DNA of 64,000 nt from Cellulophaga sp. HaHa_2_95 (GTDB lineage: Bacteria; Bacteroidota; Bacteroidia; Flavobacteriales; Flavobacteriaceae), in the NCBI RefSeq assembly GCF_019278565.1, contig NZ_CP058988.1, forward strand, positions 3,658,001 to 3,722,000, read 5' to 3'. A program made the translations under genes and the position numbers. Numbering within the stretch: the stretch's first letter is position 1; every line of letters starts with the position of its first letter. Positions 42,757-53,067 of this stretch are shown piece by piece. A model generated the notes under the pieces. That model had not been told where the DNA came from. It ran no database searches and saw only the letters and a program-made list of their open reading frames with translations.

Positions 42757-45156
42757 ATGCGCATTTATGCACTGATGGTACTGTTATTATGCAGCTTATC
42801 TTCATTTTCGCAAATCTGCAATAATACACTATCTGGTAAAGTAATAGACTTACATGACGGTACCGCTCTAGTTGGGGCGATGATTATTATTGCAGGATCA
42901 GAACAAACGGTAGTCACTGATATCAATGGAAATTTTAGCATCCAAAATTTATGTGACCAAACTTATGCTATTCAAATTTCACATCCCTATTGTTTGACAA
43001 GTGGTCATAAAATAAAAGTGGATGGAAATACGGTCAAGACCTTTCAACTAGAGCATCATTTGGAAGCCTTAAATGAAATAGTCCTAAAAGGGCATGCCCA
43101 AAATAAAAAATCTAATACCCTAGCTCAAAATACTTTAAGTGGGGAAAAGATTGAACAATTTAGTAGTGGCTCCTTAGGGGATGCTTTAAATAGTTTATCT
43201 GGAGTAAGCTCTTTAAATACAGGGAGTACCGTTGTTAAACCTATAATAAATGGTTTACACAGCAGCCGTGTGATCCTAGTCAATAATGGGGTACGTATGG
43301 AAGATCAAGAATGGGGGGTGGAACATGCTCCAAATATTGATATAAATACTGCTGAAAATATAACCGTACTAAAAGGAGCCAGTGCCATTCAATACGGTGG
43401 TGATGCTATTGCAGGTGTCATAGTAACAGCACCAGAAAAGATATTTATTAAAGATAGCCTTTATGGCAAAACATTACTTTCCGCTAGCTCTAATGGAAGA
43501 GGCTCTACACTAACGTCCAAGCTCACAAAAAGCGATGATAACGGGTGGTTCGGCACAGTACAAGGAACCATTAAACGCTACGGAGATTTTGAAGCCCCAG
43601 ATTATGTCTTAAGTAACACGGGAACTTTTGAACGCAATGCATCTGTACGGATAGGTTTTAATAAATTCAATTACGGAATTGAAGGCTATTATTCTTTTTA
43701 CAAAAATGAAATAGGAATTTTAACCGCTTCACATATTGGTGGCGCTGAAGATCAAGTTAGAGCAATAAATAGCACTGTTCCTTTAGTACTTAAAGATTTT
43801 ACCTATGCCATTACGTACCCGAAACAAGACATTACACATCATTTGGCGCGAATAAAAGCCTTTAAAAAATTTAACGGTTTTGGAAAAGTAAATCTTCAAT
43901 ATGATTTTCAGCAAAATCAGAGATTGGAATTTGACATTCGCGTTGGTGATGATTCAGATACCCCGTCCTTAGACTTAGTACTAAAAACACATACCCTATT
44001 AATAGATATTGATAGTAACTTATCTGAAAACCTTTCTCTAAAATCAGGTATTATGGCGAGGTATCAGGATAATTTTGCAGATCCGTCTACTGGTGTTCGA
44101 AGGTTAATTCCTGATTATGAAAAATATGACATAGGAGTTTATGGCATTAGCACCGTTCAATTACAAGATAATTGGCTTCTAGAAGCAGGGGCAAGATTTG
44201 ACTATACCTATATGGATGTTTTCAAATTCTACAGGACCTCCTTTTGGGAATCAAGAAATTATGCTGCCCTATTTCCTGAAATAGTAGTGGAAGAATATGA
44301 CAATCAGTTGTTAACAAATCCTCAATATAATTTTTTCAATGCATCAGGAACAGTAGGCTCTACCTACTCTTTCAACGATAAGCTTAAATTTTTTTTTAAT
44401 TACTCATTGGCCTCAAGGGTACCCAATCCTTCTGAATTGTTCAGCGAAGGTTTGCACCATTCCGCTTCCAGAATTGAGTTAGGAGATTTGAGCTTCAAAA
44501 GCGAAATTGCGAACAAAGCTACACTAACCTTACAAAAAGAAGGAACGGTTTTCGGTTTTTCAATTCAACCTTTTATAAATAACATCCATAACTTTATTGT
44601 TATAGAACCCACCAAAGTAGAGCAAACGATAAGAGGAAATTTTCAAGTTTGGGAATACCGACAAACTAATGCGCAATTACTAGGTGTAGACATTGACGCG
44701 ACTTATGCACTTAGTCCTCATTTTAATTTCAACCACCAATTTTCTTTAGTAAAAGGTTATGATCGTCAGGGTGATAGTGCTTTAATTAGTATGCCTCCGG
44801 TGAATACTACCAATGAAATTACGTATGAGAATCCTAAAGCAAATAATTTAAAGCTAGCCCTACAAAGCACGTATGCTTTTCGTCAAAATGAATATCCAAA
44901 TACCAATTTTGAAGTATACATTGCTCAATCAGAATCTTTTGAATTAGTAGACGTTAGCACTCCTCCTGATGCGTATCACCTATTAAATTTTAGGTCCAGT
45001 ATAGATGTCCCGATCACTAAAAAATCTAACCTAAGTGTAGGCTTCAATGTTACAAACCTTTTAAATACCCGATACAGAAATTACCTCAATAGCCTGCGGT
45101 ATTATGCCGATGATTTGGGGAGAAACTTTTTATTCAATCTTAAATTTAATTATTAA
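42757..45156 (+). CDS. TonB-dependent receptor with carboxypeptidase-like N-domain, possible metal transporter
   Basis: 799 residues. Signal peptide MRIYALMVLLLCSLSSFSQ, a CarboxypepD-like domain (20-100, SGKVIDLHDGTALVGAMIII), plug (SLGDALNSLSGVSSLNTGST, LKGASAIQYGGDAIAGVIV) and a barrel ending NFLFNLKFNY. Its plug region resembles ZnuD-type zinc receptors by the VEHAPNIDI part. The small His/Cys-rich protein before it and the acidic lipoprotein after it support metal uptake. No SusD partner, so not a polysaccharide system. Confidence 0.85.
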   Translation: MRIYALMVLLLCSLSSFSQICNNTLSGKVIDLHDGTALVGAMIIIAGSEQTVVTDINGNFSIQNLCDQTYAIQISHPYCLTSGHKIKVDGNTVKTFQLEHHLEALNEIVLKGHAQNKKSNTLAQNTLSGEKIEQFSSGSLGDALNSLSGVSSLNTGSTVVKPIINGLHSSRVILVNNGVRMEDQEWGVEHAPNIDINTAENITVLKGASAIQYGGDAIAGVIVTAPEKIFIKDSLYGKTLLSASSNGRGSTLTSKLTKSDDNGWFGTVQGTIKRYGDFEAPDYVLSNTGTFERNASVRIGFNKFNYGIEGYYSFYKNEIGILTASHIGGAEDQVRAINSTVPLVLKDFTYAITYPKQDITHHLARIKAFKKFNGFGKVNLQYDFQQNQRLEFDIRVGDDSDTPSLDLVLKTHTLLIDIDSNLSENLSLKSGIMARYQDNFADPSTGVRRLIPDYEKYDIGVYGISTVQLQDNWLLEAGARFDYTYMDVFKFYRTSFWESRNYAALFPEIVVEEYDNQLLTNPQYNFFNASGTVGSTYSFNDKLKFFFNYSLASRVPNPSELFSEGLHHSASRIELGDLSFKSEIANKATLTLQKEGTVFGFSIQPFINNIHNFIVIEPTKVEQTIRGNFQVWEYRQTNAQLLGVDIDATYALSPHFNFNHQFSLVKGYDRQGDSALISMPPVNTTNEITYENPKANNLKLALQSTYAFRQNEYPNTNFEVYIAQSESFELVDVSTPPDAYHLLNFRSSIDVPITKKSNLSVGFNVTNLLNTRYRNYLNSLRYYADDLGRNFLFNLKFNY

Positions 45157-45177
45157 TCTATTCAAAAAAAAAGTACC

Positions 45178-45732
45178 ATGAAAACAATCAAAACATTAAG
45201 TTTAGCAGTAGTAGCAGCATTATCATTTGCATCATGCTCAGATGATGACGATTCTCCAGAACTTGTTAACGAGGAGGAAGTAATTACTACCATGACCGTA
45301 ACATTAACGCCAACGGATGGTAGTGAAACCATTACCTTACAATCTAGAGATTTAGATGGTGACGGATCAGATGCTCCTGTAATTACAGTCACCGGAAATT
45401 TAGTTACCGGAACAACCTATAATGGTGCCATAGTTTTATTAAATGAAACAGAAAGTCCGGCAGAAGACATTACGGAAGAAGTAGAAGAAGAAAGCGATGA
45501 GCACCAATTTTTCTATACCATAAGTTCTGGACTTGACGTTACAACTGAGTATGGTAATAATGATAGTGATGGAAATCCTCTAGGAACAGAATTTATATTA
45601 ACTGCAGGTGCAGCAAGTGCAGGAACTATAACTTTTACCCTACGTCATGAGCCTACAAAACCAAATGATGGTATTGAAAGTGCTGGCGGAGAAACTGATA
45701 TTTTAGTATCTTTCGACGTATCTGTAGAATAA
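45178..45732 (+). CDS. Acidic secreted lipoprotein partner of the TonB receptor
   Basis: 184 residues; leader MKTIKTLSLAVVAALSFASC (Cys20) then an acidic run SDDDDSPELVNEEE characteristic of Bacteroidota surface-lipoprotein export signals. The body is Thr/Gly-rich beta structure with SLGTEFILTAGAASAGTITF-like strands and is highly acidic overall. Some relatives carry the annotation type 1 periplasmic binding fold, which the sequence does not clearly support. 21 bases after the receptor gene, in the same transcript; ends at a strong terminator. Confidence 0.8.
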   Translation: MKTIKTLSLAVVAALSFASCSDDDDSPELVNEEEVITTMTVTLTPTDGSETITLQSRDLDGDGSDAPVITVTGNLVTGTTYNGAIVLLNETESPAEDITEEVEEESDEHQFFYTISSGLDVTTEYGNNDSDGNPLGTEFILTAGAASAGTITFTLRHEPTKPNDGIESAGGETDILVSFDVSVE

Positions 45733-45748
45733 GTAACCCTTAAGATTT

Positions 45749-45791
45749 TAAAAATGCACTTTATAGCTGGTCTATAAAGTGCATTTTTTTT
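45749..45791 (+). terminator. Intrinsic terminator after the receptor/lipoprotein unit
   Basis: A perfect 16-bp stem (AAAATGCACTTTATAG, 45751-45766; complement 45772-45787) with a 5-base loop and a T-run of eight. One of the strongest terminators in the window. Confidence 0.92.
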
Positions 45792-45940
45792 GATAACCTT
45801 CGAGGAAAAATAAAACTAGCTTTTAAGCTTAAAAATCCTTGAGCTTCCGTTGTAAATTCCCTATTTTTAGAGGAGCCAAAAATTATAGACCACTTGTCTT
45901 TTGAGTAGTTTACTAAACGTCTTAATTCAAACATACCACA

Positions 45941-47764
45941 ATGAAAATTAAAGGAATAGTATTTTTTTTCTTGATCACCTTATCTATTTCCCATGCTCAA
46001 TCTGTGAGTATATCTAACAGCTACAATAGAGAATATACCTCCTTGAATGGCCAATGGAATTATATTGTAGACCCTTATGAAAATGGATTTTATAATTACC
46101 GCTATGAACCTTTTGAAAATCAAAAAAACCCAGAGAGATCTGCCTTTTTTACCAATTCTAAACCTACGTCCAAATCTGATTTAATCGAATACGATTTTGA
46201 TAAGATGGATTCGATTACCGTACCTAGTGATTGGAATACACAGAAAGAAAAATTGTACTATTATGAAGGTTCTGTTTGGTATAAAAAATCATTTGATTAT
46301 ACGAAAAAAAAGCATTCAAACAGAGTCTTTATATATTTTGAAGCATCAAACTACAAAACAGATGTTTACCTTAATGGTAAAAAAATAGGGCAACATTTAG
46401 GAGGGTTTACTCCATTTAATTTTGAGGTGACACATCTATTAAAAGAAAAAGAGAATTTTCTAATTACCAAAGTAGATAATAAAAGAGAAGAAGATGCGGT
46501 ACCAACACTTAATACAGATTGGTGGAATTATGGAGGAATTACCCGAGATGTAAAAATAATTGAAACAAGCGAAACTTTTATTTCTGATTATTTTATACAT
46601 TTAGACAAAGAGAATTCTAAGAAAATTACTGGATACCTAAGCTTAAATGGCACCCATATTATAGACCAAGAGGTAACCGTAGAAATTCCAGCGTTAAAAA
46701 TAAAAAAAAGGTTTAAAACCGATGCTAATGGAAAAATAAACATTGACATTACCGCATCAAAAATAAAACTTTGGTCTACAAAAAATCCACAGGTATACAA
46801 GGTTATTTTTACAACAGCTACCGATACTACAACCGATGAAATTGGCTTTAGAACCATTGCTACCAAAGGCGCTGATATTCTATTAAATGGAAAGAAAATA
46901 TTTTTAAAGGGGATTTCTATTCATGAAGAGAGCCCGATAACAGGCGGTAGAGGAAATTCTTTAGCGGACTCAAAACAACTGCTAGAATGGGCTCAAGAAT
47001 TGGGCTGTAACTATGTGCGTTTAGCACATTATCCGCATAACGAACATATGCTGCGCTTAGCTGATAAAATGGGTATTTTAGTCTGGGAAGAAAATCCGGT
47101 TTATTGGACCATTTCTTGGGATAATGAATCTACGTATGACAATGCTAAAAACCAGCTCTCTGAAGTAATCCAAAGAGACAAAAACAGGGCTAGTGTCATC
47201 ATTTGGTCTATGGCTAATGAAACACCCACCACAGACGCACGAAATACTTTTTTAACACGATTGGCAAAATATACTAAAGAACAAGATCCTACGCGTTTAA
47301 TAAGTGCGGCCTTAGAGCAAAGTAATTACGAAGGAAATCCGCTTGTGCGGACCATTCATGATCCGTTTGCTGAAGTAGTAGATATTTTAAGCTTTAACCA
47401 ATATATTGGCTGGTATGACGGCACTATTGAAAAATGTCAAACCATTAGTTGGAATATTCAATACAATAAACCTGTTCTTATTTCTGAGTTTGGTGCAGGT
47501 GCTAAATTTGGATTACACGGTCCTAAAGAGGAACGTTGGAATGAAGAATACCAAGAATATCTTTATGAGGAAACCTTAAAAATGATTGATAAAATTGATC
47601 AATTAAGCGGTTTTTCTCCTTGGATATTAGTCGACTTCAGATCCCCAAGAAGGCTCTTACCGGAAATACAAGATGAATACAATAGAAAAGGATTAATTTC
47701 TGAAAAAGGCGAAAAGAAAAAAGCGTTTTATACCCTTCAGAAATACTATAATAATAAAAATTAA
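45941..47764 (+). CDS. Exported GH2 family glycosidase (beta-glucuronidase-like)
   Basis: 607 residues, signal peptide MKIKGIVFFFLITLSISHAQ. Order: sugar-binding jelly roll (about 30-210, WYKKSFDYTKK, DVYLNGKKIGQHLGGFTPF), Ig-like domain (210-305), TIM barrel (from about 305, LNGKKIFLKGISIHEESPIT). Catalytic Glu residues occur in IIWSMANETPT (acid/base) and VLISEFGAGAK (nucleophile), the GH2 pattern. Short for GH2 beta-galactosidases, close to beta-glucuronidase size. Periplasmic. Monocistronic or loosely linked to the aldo/keto reductase 62 bases downstream. Confidence 0.9.
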   Translation: MKIKGIVFFFLITLSISHAQSVSISNSYNREYTSLNGQWNYIVDPYENGFYNYRYEPFENQKNPERSAFFTNSKPTSKSDLIEYDFDKMDSITVPSDWNTQKEKLYYYEGSVWYKKSFDYTKKKHSNRVFIYFEASNYKTDVYLNGKKIGQHLGGFTPFNFEVTHLLKEKENFLITKVDNKREEDAVPTLNTDWWNYGGITRDVKIIETSETFISDYFIHLDKENSKKITGYLSLNGTHIIDQEVTVEIPALKIKKRFKTDANGKINIDITASKIKLWSTKNPQVYKVIFTTATDTTTDEIGFRTIATKGADILLNGKKIFLKGISIHEESPITGGRGNSLADSKQLLEWAQELGCNYVRLAHYPHNEHMLRLADKMGILVWEENPVYWTISWDNESTYDNAKNQLSEVIQRDKNRASVIIWSMANETPTTDARNTFLTRLAKYTKEQDPTRLISAALEQSNYEGNPLVRTIHDPFAEVVDILSFNQYIGWYDGTIEKCQTISWNIQYNKPVLISEFGAGAKFGLHGPKEERWNEEYQEYLYEETLKMIDKIDQLSGFSPWILVDFRSPRRLLPEIQDEYNRKGLISEKGEKKKAFYTLQKYYNNKN

Positions 47765-47826
47765 TAGTTTTACACTAGCTTCAAAATTTGGTAGCACCCC
47801 AGAAGTTAATTATAAAGAGAGACTAC

Positions 47827-48672
47827 ATGAAAGAGATGGTTTTAAATGACGGAAACAAATTACCTATTGTAGGTTTTGGAACGTATAAAGCAACAGAACA
47901 AGAAGGCATTGAAGCAGTGAAATTTGCCTTAGAAAATGGCTATCGCTTATTAGATACTGCCGCAAAATACAACAATGAAGAAGCTGTGGGTAAAGGCATC
48001 AAACTAAGTGGTGTTCCTAGAGAAGAAATAAAAGTTACTACAAAATTATGGAGAGAAAATCTTTCCTATGAAGAGGCCAAATCTGAATTTGAAACCTCTC
48101 TACAAAAATTGGAATTAGAATACATAGACTTATACTTGATTCATTGGCCTGCAAATGCAAAGAATTATGATAATTGGCAGCATGCCAATGCGGAAGCTTG
48201 GCGTGCCATGGAAGATTTACAGACCGAAGGAAAGATAAAGTCTATTGGAGTTAGTAATTTCTGGCCAGAACATTTAGAAGCGCTATTTAAAACAGCACGA
48301 GTCCTACCCGCTATTAATCAGATAGAGTTTCATCCTGGATATTGGCAACCAGAGGTTACGTCCTATTGTAAAGCAAAAAAAATTACGGTACAATCCTGGT
48401 CGCCCTTGGGCAGAGGTGAGATTCTAAACAACGACATACTGAAATCTATCGCAAAAAAGCATAAGACTACGGTCGCCAAGGTCTGTTTACGGTGGGTAAC
48501 ACAGCATGATGTTATCGTAATTCCGAAATCTACCACTCAAGAACGAATTAAAGAAAATATTGATACTTTTAGTTTCGAATTAACGCAAGAAGAAATTCTA
48601 GAGATTAATGCTATCCCTAAATTAGGGTATAGTGGGGAGCATCCTAATTTATGGCCCGACAGAGAATCATAA
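47827..48672 (+). CDS. Aldo/keto reductase
   Basis: 281 residues; NADPH-dependent carbonyl reductase of the AKR5-like type. Catalytic tetrad visible: Asp and Tyr in LLDTAAKYNNEEAVG, Lys in VTTKLW and His in LIHWPA. Cofactor loop SWSPLGRG and IPKSTTQERIKENI. I start at MKEMVLNDGNKLPIVGFGTY (47827); the frame extends 13 codons further to a TTG, which adds no family sequence. Cytoplasmic; physiological substrate unknown. Confidence 0.9.
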   Translation: MKEMVLNDGNKLPIVGFGTYKATEQEGIEAVKFALENGYRLLDTAAKYNNEEAVGKGIKLSGVPREEIKVTTKLWRENLSYEEAKSEFETSLQKLELEYIDLYLIHWPANAKNYDNWQHANAEAWRAMEDLQTEGKIKSIGVSNFWPEHLEALFKTARVLPAINQIEFHPGYWQPEVTSYCKAKKITVQSWSPLGRGEILNNDILKSIAKKHKTTVAKVCLRWVTQHDVIVIPKSTTQERIKENIDTFSFELTQEEILEINAIPKLGYSGEHPNLWPDRES

Positions 48673-48718
48673 ATTCGTGTTTTCTATGATCTAAGTCAAT
48701 CAACTTTAATAAACCAAA

Positions 48719-49774
48719 ATGAAATCTCGCAGAACTTTTTTCAGTAGTATTATAGGTGTATCAGCAGTGTCGTTCCTCCCCTTTTCTATTTTCGCCAACA
48801 TAAAACAGAATGAAAAAACTACAGAAACTATCAAACCTAAGCGCCTTAAAAAAGGAGATACTATAGGTTTAATTGCCCCGGGTTATGCGGTAAAACCTGA
48901 CGTATTAGAGAAAGCTAAGGAAACTTTAGTTGCCATGGGATTTGTTCCATATCATACGGAGCGCCTACTTTGGAACCACGGTTATTTTAGCAATACCGAT
49001 ACAGAACGCGCTGCTGATGTTAATGAAATGTTTGCCAACCCTAATATAGACGGCATCTTATGCGCTAGAGGTGGCTACGGTTGTACCAGAATCATGCTTC
49101 TTTTGAATTATGAGTTAATTAAAAACAATCCAAAGGTACTTGTTGGATTTAGTGATATTACGGCCTTAGCCAATGGCATATATTCAGAGACAGGACTTGT
49201 AACTTTTCATGGTCCGGTTGGGAGCACTCTAGATGATGACTATTCTATACAACAACTGGAAAATGTTATTATCTATCCTGAAAATCAGCTACTAATAAAA
49301 AATGCTATTCTTGAAGATGATACGCTATTAAACAATCCAGAATTTGATAGGTATACTATTACTCCTGGGAAGTCTACAGGGAAATTGGTGGGTGGAAGTT
49401 TAACCCTCATCAATGCGCTAATTGGCACTCCACATGAAATAGATTTTACCAATGCCATTGTTTTTATAGAGGATGTAGAAGAAGCTCCTTACCGCATTGA
49501 TCGCATGCTCACCCAATTAATACAAGGCGCCACTTTTAAACATGCGGCAGGTATTATGGTGGGTGTTTGTAATGGCTGTGATAAACCGGCGGCTTCAGGA
49601 AGCTTTACCCTCAGAGAGGTGATTCTAGACCGACTCAAACCCTTAAACATTCCTGCAGCCTACGGTATGAGTTTTGGGCATGTAAAAAACAACATGACAC
49701 TCCCTATTGGTATCAAGGCCACTTTTGATGCGGATAAAATGACACTAACACTACAAGAAAAAGCCGTTCTATAG
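48719..49774 (+). CDS. ldcA: LD-carboxypeptidase (family S66), Tat-type leader
   Basis: Removes the terminal D-Ala from murein tetrapeptides in cell-wall recycling. 351 residues; the leader MKSRRTFFSSIIGVSAVSFL holds a strong Tat motif (SRRTFF), so export by TatABC (tatC at 58965) is expected, unlike cytoplasmic E. coli LdcA. Catalytic triad region: Ser in VGFSDITAL, Glu in VFIEDVEEAPYRIDRM and His in MSFGHVKNN. MccF-like immunity proteins are a less likely reading. Convergent with thiH, 2 bases between stops. Confidence 0.88.
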   Translation: MKSRRTFFSSIIGVSAVSFLPFSIFANIKQNEKTTETIKPKRLKKGDTIGLIAPGYAVKPDVLEKAKETLVAMGFVPYHTERLLWNHGYFSNTDTERAADVNEMFANPNIDGILCARGGYGCTRIMLLLNYELIKNNPKVLVGFSDITALANGIYSETGLVTFHGPVGSTLDDDYSIQQLENVIIYPENQLLIKNAILEDDTLLNNPEFDRYTITPGKSTGKLVGGSLTLINALIGTPHEIDFTNAIVFIEDVEEAPYRIDRMLTQLIQGATFKHAAGIMVGVCNGCDKPAASGSFTLREVILDRLKPLNIPAAYGMSFGHVKNNMTLPIGIKATFDADKMTLTLQEKAVL

Positions 49775-49776
49775 GT

Positions 49777-50886
49777 TTAAGAATAGGCTTTATCCCAATC
49801 TTTAAAAACAACCTCATATCCTTGAGATTGAATCATCGCTTTTATTTCGGCTGTAGAACGCTCGTCAGAAATTTCAAACTGTTCTAAGGATTGCGGTTCT
49901 ACACTATACCCTCCAGGGTTGGTTTTAGATTCGGCACTGATAGACGTAATACCTAAATGAATAATGTGATCCCTAAATTTTTCACTTTCTCGGGTAGACA
50001 TAGATAACTCCACATCTTCATCGAGCAAGCGATACGCACAAATTAATTGTACCAAATCTGAATCTGTCATTTCTACTTTAGGAGCTACATCACCTTCAAA
50101 AGGGCGTAATCTTGGGAAAGAAATAGAATACTTCGTTTTCCAATAGGTCTTTTGCAAATACCGTAAATGCAAAGCCGTATAAAAACTATCTACGCGCCAA
50201 TCTTCTAAGCCAAATAAAGCACCTATACCTATTTTATGAATTCCTGCTTTCCCCAATCTATCTGGAGTATCTAAACGGTATTGAAAATTTGATTTTTTCC
50301 CTTTCGGGTGATGTACTTTATAGGTAGCTTCGTGATACGTTTCTTGATACACCAAAACAGCATATAAGCCTGCAGCAACTAAGGTTTCATATTCCTCTTG
50401 GTCCAGTGGTTGTACCTCCATGCTTATGTTGGAGAAATTGTTTTTTATTAATTCGATAGCATGCTTTATATACGACACTCCTACCGTTTTATTAGCCTCA
50501 CCAGTAACTAATAAAATATGATCATATCCTAAGCTTTTTATTTTGGATACTTCCTTCAAAATCTCAGCATCAGTCAAGGTTTTCCTAGGAATTTTGTTGG
50601 TCATACTAAAGCCGCAATAGGTACAAATATTCTGACATTCATTAGACAGATACATGGGAATATACATTTGCATGGTATTCCCAAAGCGTTTTTTAGTAAG
50701 CTGATTGCTGCGCTGTGCCATTTGCTCCAAAAAAGGTTTTGCGGCTGGAGAAATTAAAGCTTTAAAATCTTCCAATCCTATTTTTTCTTTTTGAAGTATT
50801 TGAGCAACCTCAGCAGTGGTTACGGCATAGATTTCCTTTTCCAAGGTATCCCAATCATACTTCTCAAATGTGGTTTTAAATGACAT
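49777..50886 (-). CDS. thiH: 2-iminoacetate synthase ThiH (radical SAM)
   Basis: Cleaves tyrosine to dehydroglycine for the thiazole of thiamine. 369 residues with the radical SAM motif C-x3-C-x2-C in SNECQNICTYCGFSMTNKI and later YSISFPRLRPFEG. Length as usual for ThiH. Last gene of the operon; 9 bases after thiG, with which the product forms a complex. Confidence 0.95.
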   Translation of the reverse strand: MSFKTTFEKYDWDTLEKEIYAVTTAEVAQILQKEKIGLEDFKALISPAAKPFLEQMAQRSNQLTKKRFGNTMQMYIPMYLSNECQNICTYCGFSMTNKIPRKTLTDAEILKEVSKIKSLGYDHILLVTGEANKTVGVSYIKHAIELIKNNFSNISMEVQPLDQEEYETLVAAGLYAVLVYQETYHEATYKVHHPKGKKSNFQYRLDTPDRLGKAGIHKIGIGALFGLEDWRVDSFYTALHLRYLQKTYWKTKYSISFPRLRPFEGDVAPKVEMTDSDLVQLICAYRLLDEDVELSMSTRESEKFRDHIIHLGITSISAESKTNPGGYSVEPQSLEQFEISDERSTAEIKAMIQSQGYEVVFKDWDKAYS

Positions 50887-50895
50887 AGTGTACTT

Positions 50896-51672
50896 TTAAA
50901 TTTCGTTTAGAAAAGAAGTTAAAGGGCTGCTGCCTTCTGCTTGTTCTTTAACAGGTGCTAGTTTGGCTTGATAGGCCATTCTTCCTGCTTCTACAGCCAT
51001 TTTAAAGGCATGCCCCATGGCTATAGGGTTCTGAGAAACTGCTATTGCTGTATTTACCAATACAGCATCTGCACCGAGCTCCATAGCATAAGCGGCATGA
51101 GATGGGGCACCAATACCTGCATCTACAATTACAGGCACATTGCTTTGTTCTATAATGATTTTTAAAAAATCTTCTGTTTTTATGCCCTTATTACTACCAA
51201 TAGGAGCACCTAATGGCATTACACATTGCACCCCTACATCTTCTAAACGCTTGCATAAAACGGGGTCTGCATGTATGTACGGCATAACTACGAAGCCTAG
51301 TTTCACTAATTCTTCGGCAGCTTTTAAGGTTTCTATAGGGTCAGGCAATAAATACCGAGGGTCTGGATGAATTTCTAATTTTATCCAATTAGTATTCAGT
51401 GCTTCTCTTGATAATTGCGCTGCAAAGACAGCTTCTTTTGCAGTACGAACTCCAGAGGTATTCGGTAATAAATTAATCCTACTATTTTTTAAATGGCTTA
51501 AGATATCATCTGCTTCATCTTCTAAATCTACTCGTTTCAAAGCTACCGTAACCAACTCACTCTCTGAAGCAAGAATAGCTTCTTCCATTACTTGCGCACT
51601 AGAAAATTTACCCGTCCCCGTAAATAAACGTGATTTAAACGTTTTATCTGCTATGTTCAATATATCTGCCAT
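50896..51672 (-). CDS. thiG: Thiazole synthase ThiG
   Basis: Forms the thiazole phosphate ring from DXP, ThiS-thiocarboxylate and dehydroglycine. 258 residues, TIM barrel; the Schiff-base Lys is in [11 protein letters not shown] and the phosphate site in [20 protein letters not shown]. Only 2 bases separate it from thiE upstream, which shows tight coupling. Confidence 0.96.
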   Translation of the reverse strand: MADILNIADKTFKSRLFTGTGKFSSAQVMEEAILASESELVTVALKRVDLEDEADDILSHLKNSRINLLPNTSGVRTAKEAVFAAQLSREALNTNWIKLEIHPDPRYLLPDPIETLKAAEELVKLGFVVMPYIHADPVLCKRLEDVGVQCVMPLGAPIGSNKGIKTEDFLKIIIEQSNVPVIVDAGIGAPSHAAYAMELGADAVLVNTAIAVSQNPIAMGHAFKMAVEAGRMAYQAKLAPVKEQAEGSSPLTSFLNEI

Positions 51673-51674
51673 AT

Positions 51675-52328
51675 TTATTGATTTAGATTAGGTCTCCACA
51701 CCTGTTCTTCAATGCTTGTTTTTTCTAACGCTTTCTTAAAAAGATTAATGCTATTAAAATTTTTAGTGATTTCTGAGGCTACTGCTACCCCGTAAATTCC
51801 CGTTTCTAGAATTTTAGCAACATCATTTATTACAATACCGCCTACCGCGATCACAGGAATAGTAGTTTGCAGCTGCTTCATAATCGCTGCATAACCTTCA
51901 ATTCCCAAAATAGGGCTTAGACGCTCTTTTGTCTTTGTAAAATGATAAGGCCCTAAACCTATATAATCTACCTTCTTAATAAGTAGTAGGTTGCAATCAC
52001 TAATAGTATTTGCGGTACCGCCAATAATCTGCCAGCTTTCTAAATATTTTCTAGCAATAGACGGGCAAGTATCTGTTCTTCCTAAATGAACACCATCTGC
52101 TTTTACCTCCTTGGCTATTCTATAGTGATCATTTATTATCAATCTAGTTTGATAGTGATCTGTAATTTCTCGGGCTTCTGTAGCAAATTTCAAAACTTTT
52201 TTAGGACTTAAATTTTTCAATCGCAACTGTACCAATGCTGCACCTGCCGTACAGGCACTTTTGATATTATTTAAATGCTCTTGAGGTGTTTCTCCTTGTG
52301 ATATGTAGTGTAAATTTGGTAATTGCAT
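51675..52328 (-). CDS. thiE: Thiamine-phosphate synthase ThiE
   Basis: Joins HMP-PP and thiazole phosphate to thiamine phosphate. 217 residues; expected motifs are present: [48 protein letters not shown] and VIAVGGI. This is the canonical copy; the paralogue immediately upstream (52365-52955) is of TenI type. Confidence 0.93.
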   Translation of the reverse strand: MQLPNLHYISQGETPQEHLNNIKSACTAGAALVQLRLKNLSPKKVLKFATEAREITDHYQTRLIINDHYRIAKEVKADGVHLGRTDTCPSIARKYLESWQIIGGTANTISDCNLLLIKKVDYIGLGPYHFTKTKERLSPILGIEGYAAIMKQLQTTIPVIAVGGIVINDVAKILETGIYGVAVASEITKNFNSINLFKKALEKTSIEEQVWRPNLNQ

Positions 52329-52364
52329 GGGTATTCTATTTAAATATATTAGTCCGTAGTTTTA

Positions 52365-52955
52365 TTATTTGTTGTAAAAGTGCTGCATGGCTGTAAAAGC
52401 TTTTACAGGGGTACCACTATTCCACACGCCCCCTAAAACGCCAATGCCCTGATACCCTAATTCATGTAGTTCTTCTATATTGTTTTCGGTGACACCGCCC
52501 ATACCAATAATCCGTTTGTCAATATGGGTTACCTTAAAACCTTTGCCTTCGTAACCTTTTTTGGAAATTGAAGAAAAAACGGGACTTAACAAATGATAAT
52601 CGAACTCAAACTCGCAAGCCTTTATGACGTCTGGGTCATGAAATGAAGAACTGATGGTTTTACCATACATATTAAGCGGTTTAAAATACTGCCCTGGATT
52701 ATCTATGTGGTCTATTCTTTTTTGTTCCTGAAAATGAATCCCTTTTAAATTATATGCATTTACTAATTCATGAAAATAATGCACAACGATACGGTTATGG
52801 TACTTCTCCTCTATCAAATCTAAATAATCACAATGCTCTTGATAATTTTTAGAAGGCTTTCTTAAATGAAAATAGACTAAACCGGCTTCAAAAAGTTCGT
52901 GTAAAATTTCAATTTCATTGGCAATATCTTCTTCTGGCGCTATAAGAACTATCAT
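52365..52955 (-). CDS. TenI-like ThiE paralogue
   Basis: 196 residues of the ThiE/TenI barrel family. Motifs diverge from ThiE: YFHLRKPSKN in place of QLRxK, VVHYFHELVN, GIHFQEQ, SSSFHDPDVI and YHLLSPVFSSISKKGYEGKG. The loss of the pyrophosphate-site residues and retention of the barrel make it TenI-type, whose known member (Bacillus subtilis) aromatises the thiazole tautomer made by ThiG. That role fits its place between thiC and thiE. Start at ATG 52955. Confidence 0.85.
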   Translation of the reverse strand: MIVLIAPEEDIANEIEILHELFEAGLVYFHLRKPSKNYQEHCDYLDLIEEKYHNRIVVHYFHELVNAYNLKGIHFQEQKRIDHIDNPGQYFKPLNMYGKTISSSFHDPDVIKACEFEFDYHLLSPVFSSISKKGYEGKGFKVTHIDKRIIGMGGVTENNIEELHELGYQGIGVLGGVWNSGTPVKAFTAMQHFYNK

Positions 52956-53067
52956 ACTTTTTTTGGGTTAGGGATTGCAGTGGCATCCTTTTGCTGTTGG
53001 TGTAAATTTATGGCGTAAAACGACATAAACTTATACGAATAGGCAAAAGATATAACGGAAAGCCCGA

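Noticed and set aside
52365..52955. Pseudogene copy of thiE
   Set aside because: Frame is intact and the barrel motifs are of TenI type, so a functional paralogue is more likely.
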